From positions 38,568-57,012 of the forward strand of contig CAJULU010000015.1 in the NCBI GenBank assembly GCA_910587575.1: a stretch of DNA of 18,445 nt, in the 5' to 3' direction. Source of the stretch: an uncultured Dorea sp. (GTDB lineage: Bacteria; Bacillota; Clostridia; Lachnospirales; Lachnospiraceae). Below, piece by piece: positions 7,593-15,728 of this stretch (positions are counted from its first letter, which is position 1; each line of letters opens with the position of its first letter). Position numbers and translations under genes: made by a program. The notes beneath the pieces are model-generated. The model was not told where the DNA came from, searched no databases, and saw only the letters and a list, made by a program, of their open reading frames with translations.

Positions 7593-9959
7593 TTATTCAT
7601 ATTTTTTCAAATCATCAAAATAACCAATCGACACCAATTTTATTCCCTTATGCTCATATAACTGCCTGTAAATGGACAGATAAATTTCTTTTCTGGTTGT
7701 AGGAAATACATAGAGTGGATTTTTAAACTCATAGTCTACAGGATAAATCTTGATTCCTCCTATAGAGGCCCCATGTATCATTTTATCATTATCTACAATA
7801 CCAAGTACACACTCCAGTTCCCCGGCAGCCGCAAGAAACCGCAAGACTAATCTTGTCATAGTGCCTGCCTGTACCAGCACAATACCTTTTGCCCCCTTTT
7901 CCCGAAGTACCCTTCTGGTAAGGCAGATCATGGAAAGCTTCGTGTACCATCTTTTTGTAAAAGCATTTTGCTCACAATAAAATAAGGGATCCTGAGCAAT
8001 CACGTTTAAGCCGGAATACCAATACACACCTCTGCCGCGGTATTTTCCATAAAATTGAAGCAAGGGTGTTTTTCTATATTTCTCTATCATTTCATCGCTG
8101 AGTATTTTTGTAAAAGTATTTGCTCCAAAATTTTGGTCATACTCCAGATTTTTCAACTGTTTCACTTCTTCTATCAATGGAAAACTATGTAAACGTCCTA
8201 TGATCTGACATAATCCCTCACTGCTTTTCACCGCCTTTTTTAGAAACGGCTTTTGTTCTGCCATGGAAAAATATACATTCTGAAAACTAACAATTCCTCT
8301 CTGCAACTGCTTCATCGCAGAAACTTGCCACGGTGGATATTTTATTGCTTTAGTTATCGGATTGATCTTTTTCCGGCATACGACATAATCAACTGTAGTC
8401 CCTTCTTCGCAGAAAAAGGCTAATTCCATAAGCCTTGCTGATAATTTGCTGAATGTATCCGCACAGCTTCCATAATTTCCTACAAATCCCCGAATATCGC
8501 AGCCCTCCGTTACATTGTTTCCGGCTATCGGATTGCATACCAAAAGCAAATGTATAATATTTGATAAAATACCTTTTTCATCCAACAGCCTGTCAATGGC
8601 ATTTTGCATGCTGCCGCGCCATCCGACATCTACGGTGATACATTTTTCCTCCATTCGCATGTCTGATAAATATTTCAAGATATTTTTGACATTCCCCTGG
8701 TTCCTCTTTCGGATCATATCGATCATTTCCGACGTCTCCAGATATTCAATTAATAAATCATACATACTCTTCTCGCCGCCAGATATCTCTTTCAGGTCGC
8801 TGACTGCATAATCCAGATATTTCCCATATTCCCCTATCTGATCCTCTATCTTAAGGATTCTGAAAAAATCATTTACATACAGGTTATATGTATCAGCCAG
8901 ATACTCTATTTCCTTTGCCGTAATATTTCCAAACAAGGATGTAAAAACGGCGAACCTTGATATATACAGCGGTTCAATATCAAATTTCTTTGTTCTGTAC
9001 CCGGCCGCATTCTTCAGCAATTTTGTAAGGAATGCTCCCTCCCTCATAAGCGGGCGTATGACAGAAATATTGTTTTGTTCCGCAACATCCAGAATCCATT
9101 CCGCTCCATAGGTCATAAAAGGTCCGTATATCATTGCTCCCTGATCGAACCAGAAATGATTCTTCTCATCCATTTCCTCCGTATTGCCATAGCCTGCCGA
9201 CGCCATAAGACGAAGCGGAAATATTTCTTTACATAATACAGAGTTCATTTCATTCTCCATGTCCAAAAAAGGAAATTCGTAGATTGCGTCACTGATCCTT
9301 CCGTAGTGATAACTATGGATGCCCATATAATGCGAAACCCCGACGTCACTATAATAATTGTCTCCCACATGGAGCATTTCTTCCGGTGATATCTGAAAAT
9401 CAGACAATACCGCCTGATACAGAGACATGTATCTTTTTGATTTTTTATATTCCGATGAAACGTAAATTTTATCAGCCAGAGCCTGGTCAAATCCGTTATG
9501 GTACAATATCCGTCTGATCTGATCCGAACTAAGATACATATCTGAACAGAGAATCAGTCCACAGTCATAGTTTTCTTTGATATGTACCAGCAATCTATAT
9601 ATTTCCGGATTTAAAAAGCAGTACTCTTCTTCACACTGTAATTCTAATTCTTTCAGTTCCTCTATTCTGAAAAGCTTTGGAGATAACTTTGCATAAATAT
9701 CATCCAACGTCACTTCATAGTTTCCAGATGTTTCGAAAGCCAACCTCTTCGCCTTTCTTTCTGCTTCCTGCCTTGCACCGGTCCAGTCCTCTTCTTTCAC
9801 GTATTCCGGAAAAATTTCTTTCTTTTTCCGATACATTCGCGCAAACACATCCACCGGTTTTATACACGTCCGAAACAGAAGTGTATCAAAAATATCAAAA
9901 CTGACTACACGAATTTCTCTATTTTGTTCTAATATGTTTATGACATCGTTAAATACCAT
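7593..9959 (-). CDS. large HAD-superfamily protein of glycan clusters (COG5610-like), with C-terminal Rossmann-like module
   Basis: 788 residues. The HAD domain is at the N-terminus: motif I VVSFDIFDTLLF (18-29), with nucleophile Asp22 and Phe at the +2 position where most phosphatases have Asp; motif II LILCSD (135-140); motif III Lys in YKKSK (171-175); motif IV HVGDNYYSD (197-205). Residues 265-650 hold the second half typical of this family (IRPLMREGAFL at 301-311, LYISRFAVF at 331-339, VDVGWRGSMQ), whose biochemistry is not settled to my knowledge. Residues 691-788 form a Rossmann-like module (IVLVQAGTMTRLVL, GIVDND). Such proteins are frequent beside glycosyltransferases in surface polysaccharide loci. 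The start is the ATG at 9959 with GGAGG seven bases upstream; an ATG 21 bases further up lacks a site. It lies 14 bp before the capsule-type gene. The lack of the +2 Asp leaves true phosphatase activity open. Confidence 0.82.
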   Translation of the reverse strand: MVFNDVINILEQNREIRVVSFDIFDTLLFRTCIKPVDVFARMYRKKKEIFPEYVKEEDWTGARQEAERKAKRLAFETSGNYEVTLDDIYAKLSPKLFRIEELKELELQCEEEYCFLNPEIYRLLVHIKENYDCGLILCSDMYLSSDQIRRILYHNGFDQALADKIYVSSEYKKSKRYMSLYQAVLSDFQISPEEMLHVGDNYYSDVGVSHYMGIHSYHYGRISDAIYEFPFLDMENEMNSVLCKEIFPLRLMASAGYGNTEEMDEKNHFWFDQGAMIYGPFMTYGAEWILDVAEQNNISVIRPLMREGAFLTKLLKNAAGYRTKKFDIEPLYISRFAVFTSLFGNITAKEIEYLADTYNLYVNDFFRILKIEDQIGEYGKYLDYAVSDLKEISGGEKSMYDLLIEYLETSEMIDMIRKRNQGNVKNILKYLSDMRMEEKCITVDVGWRGSMQNAIDRLLDEKGILSNIIHLLLVCNPIAGNNVTEGCDIRGFVGNYGSCADTFSKLSARLMELAFFCEEGTTVDYVVCRKKINPITKAIKYPPWQVSAMKQLQRGIVSFQNVYFSMAEQKPFLKKAVKSSEGLCQIIGRLHSFPLIEEVKQLKNLEYDQNFGANTFTKILSDEMIEKYRKTPLLQFYGKYRGRGVYWYSGLNVIAQDPLFYCEQNAFTKRWYTKLSMICLTRRVLREKGAKGIVLVQAGTMTRLVLRFLAAAGELECVLGIVDNDKMIHGASIGGIKIYPVDYEFKNPLYVFPTTRKEIYLSIYRQLYEHKGIKLVSIGYFDDLKKYE

Positions 9960-9966
9960 TCTTCCG

Positions 9967-9971
9967 CCTCC
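9967..9971 (-). promoter_or_regulatory. GGAGG ribosome binding site fixing the HAD protein start
   Basis: GGAGG sits seven bases before the ATG at 9959. The longer reading from 9980 would place this site inside the coding region (Gly-Gly codons) and has no ribosome binding site of its own. Confidence 0.75.
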
Positions 9972-10018
9972 AGATTCCATGTGGTATCACATATTCCGGC
10001 ACTAACTGCTGACACCTG

Positions 10019-11560
10019 TTAGTTTTCCAGATCGGTCTGTTTCCAATAACGCCTGTCCGCAATTGCGTCCGGGTTGCATTCATCCAAGTCATATGCCACA
10101 TTCTGCTTGATTATCCTTGCCGGATAGCCCATCAGCAGACAGTTATTCGGATACTTTTTCCCCACAACTGAATTTGGCGCAACAATGCAGCCCTCTCCAA
10201 TAACTGCGTGGCCTAACACAACACTACTTTTTCCCAGCCATACATGATCTAAGATTCTGACTCTGCTGCATGCCTCATATATGTGCGGATGATCAATCTG
10301 AAAGACCGGATGGCTGTCCCCGCTCAATATCGTCACGTCCTGTGAAAATCCACAATCCCTGCCTACAGTCAGACTGCTTCCATGATTTACTAATATATAT
10401 AAATTTTTATTCACTTTACAATTGTGCCCAATATAAATTTCGCTATCGAAATAGCCCAGAATGGAGGCCCCTTCTCTCGTTTCCATAGAGTAAATCTTAA
10501 TTTTCGTGTTATGAGTCATTGCAATTCTGGCTTTTTTCCCAAATGTACTTTTTTCCATCACAGCTTCCGCATAGTCTTTGATTTTTATTTCTGTCTCTTT
10601 TAAACATACCTGTTTCAGATCCAGGACAGAATGCCTATGCGCTATGATATCAGATACCTGCCCTATTTTACTGTTAAAAATGCACGCCTTTGCCGCATCA
10701 CCTACCGCAAGTTTTATGTCTTCTTCCAACTTCGTTTTTTCAATCTGCAGGCTGCCTTTTCTGTATACGAATATCTTCTTCGCTTTACTGTATACCTGCT
10801 CCATAGACAATGCACTGTAAGCTGTAATTTTACATATTCCACCCATCACACCATCAGCGATCGTACATATAGAATGGTGCGACACCTCCAGACTGCTTCC
10901 ATCTTCCAGCGACATAGCGCTAATGGCTAAAGATGAACTCTGCTGGATATTCATCGTGCATACGTTGATCGTACTCTTCCCGTCAATAGCAAGTCTGCTT
11001 CTATTCACAACATTTATATTGTTAAGTCCATATACTGAAACATCTCTTAAACTGACCTCCGAGCCATTGGTCAGATAAACCGTCACATTGTCTTTTATAT
11101 AAACACTGTCATCAATATCAAGATGATTGTTTTTTCCCATTAACGTCACTTTGAGTTTTGAAGCTTCACACCGAATATTTAAAACATTTCCAAAATCATC
11201 CTGATAGACGCCATCTTTCACTTCCGGTTCTATAGGCGTCCGGTTCAGCCAGCAAAAATCGGAAATTTCTGTATAATTCTGTTCATATAAATACTCCCTG
11301 ACGTCCTCATCATACCGCCCCATGGAAACCAATACGAAAAGAGAGTCCTGTTTTCCTTCTAAATATTCCACATTATGCACCGGAAGGCCACACAAAATCC
11401 GTTCTTCCCCGCCCAGGTATGAATCGACAAAACCTTCTATCTCATAGCCATAACTGTTCAGTAGCCTGGCCATTTCTTCTCCCAGCGCACCGGCGCCCCA
11501 TATGATAACTTTTCGGTCTCCTACGGTTTTTGAATTTAAGAAACAACTTTTTTTGCACAT
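10019..11560 (-). CDS. hexapeptide acyltransferase fused to Rossmann-like module and a long beta-helix (NeuD/PglD-like, extended)
   Basis: 513 residues in three parts. Residues 16-105 are a PglD/NeuD-type Rossmann module (RKVIIWGAGALGEEM at 16-30, GFVDSY at 43-48, GLPVHN at 58-63). Residues 120-370 are made of short beta-strand repeats (V-x-L/I-x...S-x-L-x-I) with the look of a parallel beta-helix, far longer than the linker in NeuD/PglD, which are only about 210 residues in total. Residues 371-490 are a left-handed beta-helix acetyltransferase: SEIYIGHNCKV, GDSHPVF (414-420) with candidate catalytic His417, VWLGKSSVVLGHAVIGEGC, and MGYPARIIK near the end. It probably moves an acetyl or other acyl group onto a sugar amine or hydroxyl. 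A GGGAGG site lies just before the ATG. Acyltransferase assignment is firm; substrate unknown, and the ACP-bound acyl group made upstream is one possible donor. Confidence 0.82.
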   Translation of the reverse strand: MCKKSCFLNSKTVGDRKVIIWGAGALGEEMARLLNSYGYEIEGFVDSYLGGEERILCGLPVHNVEYLEGKQDSLFVLVSMGRYDEDVREYLYEQNYTEISDFCWLNRTPIEPEVKDGVYQDDFGNVLNIRCEASKLKVTLMGKNNHLDIDDSVYIKDNVTVYLTNGSEVSLRDVSVYGLNNINVVNRSRLAIDGKSTINVCTMNIQQSSSLAISAMSLEDGSSLEVSHHSICTIADGVMGGICKITAYSALSMEQVYSKAKKIFVYRKGSLQIEKTKLEEDIKLAVGDAAKACIFNSKIGQVSDIIAHRHSVLDLKQVCLKETEIKIKDYAEAVMEKSTFGKKARIAMTHNTKIKIYSMETREGASILGYFDSEIYIGHNCKVNKNLYILVNHGSSLTVGRDCGFSQDVTILSGDSHPVFQIDHPHIYEACSRVRILDHVWLGKSSVVLGHAVIGEGCIVAPNSVVGKKYPNNCLLMGYPARIIKQNVAYDLDECNPDAIADRRYWKQTDLEN

Positions 11561-11584
11561 ACGGCCTCCCTGTAAACATTCATA

Positions 11585-11712
11585 TTATGTCTTTAAAAAT
11601 GTTCTCCACTTTCGATCATTTATTTCGGATGAATCTTTCAATTTATCGCAGGACAGTTCCCTATTTTTAATCACATCAAGAAAAACCGAAAGTGTCTGCC
11701 GCACAATGCTTT
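11585..11712 (-). other. out-of-frame C-terminal coding remnant of the beta-propeller gene
   Basis: In the −1 frame after the AAA codon at 11712-11710, the sequence reads SIVRQTLSVFLDVIKNRE, then LSCDKLKDSSEINDRKW and RTFLKT before a TAA at 11587-11585. This is a well-composed helical tail, and with it the gap to the next gene shrinks from 110 to 24 bp, as in the rest of the cluster. The shift site on the coding strand is TTCCAAAAAGC. One missing base (a sequencing error or a real mutation), or ribosomal slippage on CCAAAAA, would each explain it. Confidence 0.65.
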
Positions 11713-12762
11713 TTGGAAATACTGTGTATAATCTTCATCATTAAATTGTAGTTCAAACTCCTCATGCTCCCATGTGTCAAGATTATATTTATGCCATTTG
11801 TAATTCCACCATGTATGGAAGACAACCGTGTTTCCATTTTGTTTCAGCGCTCCGACTTTAACGTCCCGCAGCTCCTCCGAAAAATCCGAAATCATCCCCT
11901 CCAGATTTTTTTCAATGCTTATTTCCCCACTTTCCAGATCTGCAACATAAAAATGGTCCGCCGTCTGTGGAGTCAGATATACTCTTGATTTCCAGGAAAC
12001 GGGACTTAAGAAGGAAATCCACATAAAACTTTTACCTTCATAGGGAATCTGCAGTTTTCTTATTCCATCTTTATCCGGATGCCACAGACATAAATAATAT
12101 AGATTTCCTTTCCTACCAATAAAGCATAGCCTGCCCTCTGCCTGTGTCACTCCTTCTATACTGTCCATTTCACCCGGTGGAAAGACAAATTTACATTCCA
12201 GCGTTTCCAACTCTACATCTAAAAAAGCGCCGCAACAGGCCATTGGAACCAGAAGTCTCCCTTTTAGACGAACATAACCGTCTCCAAAATAAAAGTCGGT
12301 ATTCTCTTGCGATAGATACATTTCTGCGTCTTCGGCCCAGCCACATAGATAATTCATTTGTTTTGTTTTAAGATTTAAATTAATCAAGGCCGGATAACAT
12401 GCTCCTAAAATAAGCACATGATCCCCATATGCATATCCTCGGAAAAAGTTAAATGCCGGATTATATATTTCCCTGCAGCCTCTGTCAGAAACGTTAACAG
12501 GAATGTAAAACATATTTTTATCACTTAACGAATATACAACAATATCTTTTGCCGCAGATGGTATACACACGATATAATCCCCGGATAAAATACCGGAATA
12601 ATACCATCCGGATTCATATATTGGATACTTTTCAATAAGAGCTTCTATCCTTCCTGCCTTTTTTTCTTTTTCTACATACAGCAGAGCATTATATTCCTGA
12701 GAAATAATCCAGACTGCTTTTTCCGTATCAATCCAATCTCTGCATCGGATCCTATGCGTCAT
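11671..12762 (-). CDS. seven-bladed beta-propeller protein of unknown function, C-terminus apparently frameshifted
   Basis: 363 residues in the intact frame. I do not recognise a named family. The sequence is a run of about seven roughly 40-residue units, each with a V/I-x-V/I core strand, a small-residue turn and a strand ending before the next unit (for example SGDYIVCIPSAAKDIVVYSL, GDHVLILGACYPALINLNL, KGRLLVPMACCGAFLDVEL). This is the look of a beta-propeller. There is no signal peptide or transmembrane segment, so it is probably cytoplasmic. It starts 27 bp after the methyltransferase stop, with only a weak ribosome binding site. The last 13 residues (after Lys in YFQK) look unnatural. 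A −1 shift at the A-run at 11710-11714 restores 42 more plausible residues ending at 11585. Role is unknown; propellers in such loci may act as binding platforms. Confidence 0.65.
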   Translation of the reverse strand: MTHRIRCRDWIDTEKAVWIISQEYNALLYVEKEKKAGRIEALIEKYPIYESGWYYSGILSGDYIVCIPSAAKDIVVYSLSDKNMFYIPVNVSDRGCREIYNPAFNFFRGYAYGDHVLILGACYPALINLNLKTKQMNYLCGWAEDAEMYLSQENTDFYFGDGYVRLKGRLLVPMACCGAFLDVELETLECKFVFPPGEMDSIEGVTQAEGRLCFIGRKGNLYYLCLWHPDKDGIRKLQIPYEGKSFMWISFLSPVSWKSRVYLTPQTADHFYVADLESGEISIEKNLEGMISDFSEELRDVKVGALKQNGNTVVFHTWWNYKWHKYNLDTWEHEEFELQFNDEDYTQYFQKALCGRHFRFFLM

Positions 12763-12789
12763 TGTTCTGCTTCACTTTCTTTTTATTTT

Positions 12790-14091
12790 TTACTCAATCA
12801 TATAATAATTCCGATAAAGTTCTACATAAGCCGGATCAAATATCGTGCGCAACAGTTTCTCCTGCTCTTCTTCATTCAATGACATAAATAAAGCGCTCGG
12901 ATTTAATCCCTGATGGAGATTATAACGGCAAGAATTTCTGATGTTCTTTCTGATGTGGTTCCATTCATTCGGTGTTTTCCTCTTACTACTTTTTACACAT
13001 CCTGAAAATTTCCCGTCTGCCGCTATCGGAATCTCATGAATCGTTGGAAATTGTGTAAAAATATGTTCTATTACTTCTTTATCCTCCACAGAGGATATTG
13101 TCTTAAAATTCCTGTTAATCTTATTGGGTACGCTGCCATTATGATAACGGATAATATCTCCCGGCGTAATTATTCCATATAATCTGTCACCGTCCGTCAC
13201 GTATAATATTTCATCCGCATAATTCAAAAAATGGCACTCTGGGAAATGTGGAATTCTTGCCAGTTCTTTTATATCAATGATTGTCCGGATATCTTCCCTG
13301 TCAATAAACTGATACGGAATATGGTCATTTCGCCTGGCCAGAATCAACAAAATCCTCTGTTCAATTTCGACTGAGCCTTTTTTTTCTGCAAAGAATTTTC
13401 TGACTTCTTTGTTAAATCCGCCTTGTTCCCTGGCGCTTAATTCTTCATACTTCGGCCATCTGGATTTAATCCATGCCAGATAACTTTCTACGTCATATAT
13501 TTTTTGAAATCTTATTTCGTAACATACTGGCGCTGTAAAAAGTCCTGTACTGTATATATAGGACGAATATTCCAACTTTCTTTTTTCGAAAATATCATTT
13601 GAATTATCTGATAAGGACAGGAAATATCTTTTCTCTAAATTTTGTAATTCTCCGTAATCGCCTTCACCACGTATACCAAATGTCATATTCCAGAACAATG
13701 CTAATGTTCCGCCTTTTTTTAACAGTTTTGCCGCTTTCGGATATGCGATTGCAGGATCAATCCAATGAAACGCCGTTCCTGAATAAATCAGATCGTAAGT
13801 AACGTCGGTTTCATATAACTCAAATGTAGCCTGAAATGTTTTAATATCTCTTTTATCCTTATATTTTTCTTTTAGATATTTTGTCTGTTCCTCTGTAATC
13901 TCCAAAAGATCAATATGGTACTCAAGGAAACCATCCGTAGCCGTGCCTGGTCCGGCTCCAATTTCTAAAAGACGGCTATCCGGGTTGATTTTAGAAAAAG
14001 AAACAATATCCTTAAACATTTCTCCCGGATACGCACGATTGCTTTTTTCATAGTCCATGATTACCTTGCCATAATACTCTTTATTTTTCAT
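12790..14091 (-). CDS. class I SAM-dependent methyltransferase fused to C-terminal CBS-like repeats
   Basis: 433 residues from the ATG at 14091. The SAM-binding motif I is RLLEIGAGPGTATDGF (40-55), the acidic motif II region is LLEIT (62-66), YDLIYSGTAFHWID (99-112) is motif IV and LLKKGGTLALFWN (123-135) is motif V/VI. This is a complete Methyltransf_11/25-type domain that ends near residue 254 (IEQRILLILARR). Residues 286-370 are a CBS-like pair: EILYVTDGDRLYGIITPGD (294-312), then TISSVEDKEVIEHIF and IPIAADGKFSGCV. Methyltransferase-CBS fusion is not an arrangement I know. A short basic tail follows. An upstream in-frame ATG at 14127 lacks a ribosome binding site, whereas AGAAGGAA precedes 14091. 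The gene overlaps the ACP stop by 11 bp. The methyl acceptor is unknown; a sugar, or the acyl group on the ACP, is possible. Confidence 0.85.
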   Translation of the reverse strand: MKNKEYYGKVIMDYEKSNRAYPGEMFKDIVSFSKINPDSRLLEIGAGPGTATDGFLEYHIDLLEITEEQTKYLKEKYKDKRDIKTFQATFELYETDVTYDLIYSGTAFHWIDPAIAYPKAAKLLKKGGTLALFWNMTFGIRGEGDYGELQNLEKRYFLSLSDNSNDIFEKRKLEYSSYIYSTGLFTAPVCYEIRFQKIYDVESYLAWIKSRWPKYEELSAREQGGFNKEVRKFFAEKKGSVEIEQRILLILARRNDHIPYQFIDREDIRTIIDIKELARIPHFPECHFLNYADEILYVTDGDRLYGIITPGDIIRYHNGSVPNKINRNFKTISSVEDKEVIEHIFTQFPTIHEIPIAADGKFSGCVKSSKRKTPNEWNHIRKNIRNSCRYNLHQGLNPSALFMSLNEEEQEKLLRTIFDPAYVELYRNYYMIE

Positions 14092-14353
14092 ATTCTTTTG
14101 TGGTTCCTTCTTTGTTATTATTTTCATCTGTTTTCTGTATCAATTCATATACTGAAACAACGTTATTAAATTCTTCCGGACTGATATACTCTAACGGAAT
14201 AGATATACCGAAGCTTTCCTCCAATTCCTGAATGAATGTCAGTAATTCGAATGAGTCCAGAAAACCGCCCGATATCAGGTCATGCTCTTCCTGAAAATCT
14301 TTTCCCTTTATGGTTTGAAGAATCTTTATGATGTTTTCTTTATTTTTCTCCAT
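14081..14353 (-). CDS. acyl carrier protein (DltC/PCP-like)
   Basis: 90 residues, normal for a free-standing carrier protein. GGFLDSFELLTFIQELEESF (29-48) contains the phosphopantetheine attachment motif, with Ser34 as the modified residue, followed by the acidic helix II that contacts partner enzymes and SIPLEYISPEEFNNVVSVYE near helix III. It should carry an acyl group as a thioester after activation by the ligase at 15721-17238. The ATG follows AGGAG at six bases and overlaps the transporter stop by 14 bp. The order ligase-transporter-carrier recalls dltA-dltB-dltC, but the middle gene is a sodium symporter, not a DltB-type MBOAT acyltransferase. No phosphopantetheinyl transferase is visible in the window. 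Confidence 0.92.
   Translation of the reverse strand: MEKNKENIIKILQTIKGKDFQEEHDLISGGFLDSFELLTFIQELEESFGISIPLEYISPEEFNNVVSVYELIQKTDENNNKEGTTKEYEK
14104..14111 (-). promoter_or_regulatory. AGAAGGAA ribosome binding site favouring the 14091 methyltransferase start
   Basis: The site is 12 bases before the ATG at 14091, slightly long, but the only purine-rich match near either candidate start. It lies inside the end of the acyl carrier protein gene. Confidence 0.5.
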
Positions 14354-15728
14354 TTTTCTCTCCTATCAGGCTTCCTGCAACCATAAAAAATGTACCTGCT
14401 CCAAAAGCCGGAAGCATCGGCATCAGATCAAACGGCTGATCTAATATGTACCAGGCGACTGCCGTTGCAAGCCCTGCCACAAAACTCAACATTCCGCCGG
14501 TCGCATTCGCCCTCTTCCACGCAGTTCCAATCATAACAGAAGGTGCCATGGCAGCTCCCATAATGGTCACCATCCGCACTTGAATCCATAAAATAGCATC
14601 TGTGTTTAAGAAGGTTGTAATGATTGCCAATACTCCTATCATCCATGTACTAATCCTTGATACAAATAAGATCTGTCTGAATGAAGCATTTTTATTGATT
14701 ATCTTTTTGTATATATCATTTGATACTGTTGTTGACGCCAAAAGAAGAATGGAATCCGCAGTAGAAATACATCCGGCTAAAATTGCCGCAAATATGACCC
14801 CGCCTGTTACCGGATGTAAAAAATCCTGAATCAAAATTCCTGTAACTTCATCTTGGACTTGTATACCGGGTTTTGCGATAATCCCTGCCAGACCAATCAA
14901 CAATAAAGGAATATCAAACAGCAGAAACAATAACAGGCACCACATCTGGCTTCTTTTTGCTGTTTTTTCATCTTTTACCGCAAAAAATCTGGTTACGAAA
15001 TGCGGCACGCCATAATTTCCAACACCCCATGTAAAAATCCAAGACAATATCATAGGAATACCGATGCCCATAGGATCCATATAGCCGGAATCTATATTGT
15101 ATAAAGCCTGCTGCATACTAGAAAATCCACCGATTTTACGCAACATGCCAAAAGCCATAATCCAGACACCTAAAAACATCACCAAAGCACAGAACGTGTC
15201 CGTCCATGCCACGGAAACCATCCCTCCGGCGCTTGTCAATACGATCAGCACAACACACAATATAACTATGCATGGCAGGGTTTCCCATCCGGTTATGATC
15301 TTCAGCACTAAAGTTCCTGCCGCCACCTGTGCGCATAGCATAAAAACAGATGATATTAATATCAGCACAGAGGCCATAATTGACTCTGTTTTACAAAAAC
15401 GGACTTCCAGATAATCCGGTAATGATACTTCTCCCACTTTTCGAAGTCTTGCCGCATAAAAGAAAACCGCAAGAATAGAAGTAAGAAATGTACCGCTGAA
15501 TACCCAGATGCCTCCCCAACCATTAAAATAGCAATATCCTACATAGGATATAATCGATACCGAGCTTACGATCGATGCAAAATATGTACCGATACTCGGG
15601 AGTGTCTCCAGTGAATGCCTTGCGATAAGCCAATCTTCATCATTTTTTACTTTTTGTGAAGATATCATTCCTATCAAAATAACTATTGTGAAAAATAGAA
15701 TTACGATAATGAGGTATGGCTTATACAT
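14340..15728 (-). CDS. sodium:solute symporter family (SSF) transporter
   Basis: 462 residues with about 12-13 hydrophobic segments, somewhat shorter than PutP or PanF. Diagnostic SSF features: SLPDYLEVRF (102-111), VAWTDTFCALVMFLG (173-187), VPHFVTRFFAVKD (241-253) and the signature ADSILLLASTTVSNDIYKK (324-342), which includes the Ser/Thr sodium-site region. It would import a small solute, in this family often an organic acid, amino acid or vitamin, using the sodium gradient. Lying between an adenylating ligase and an acyl carrier protein, it plausibly imports the acid that the ligase activates (inference). The start is the ATG at 15728 with GAGGAG ten bases upstream, overlapping the ligase stop by 8 bp. 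The ATG at 15746 has no ribosome binding site. Confidence 0.9.
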   Translation of the reverse strand: MYKPYLIIVILFFTIVILIGMISSQKVKNDEDWLIARHSLETLPSIGTYFASIVSSVSIISYVGYCYFNGWGGIWVFSGTFLTSILAVFFYAARLRKVGEVSLPDYLEVRFCKTESIMASVLILISSVFMLCAQVAAGTLVLKIITGWETLPCIVILCVVLIVLTSAGGMVSVAWTDTFCALVMFLGVWIMAFGMLRKIGGFSSMQQALYNIDSGYMDPMGIGIPMILSWIFTWGVGNYGVPHFVTRFFAVKDEKTAKRSQMWCLLLFLLFDIPLLLIGLAGIIAKPGIQVQDEVTGILIQDFLHPVTGGVIFAAILAGCISTADSILLLASTTVSNDIYKKIINKNASFRQILFVSRISTWMIGVLAIITTFLNTDAILWIQVRMVTIMGAAMAPSVMIGTAWKRANATGGMLSFVAGLATAVAWYILDQPFDLMPMLPAFGAGTFFMVAGSLIGEKNGEK

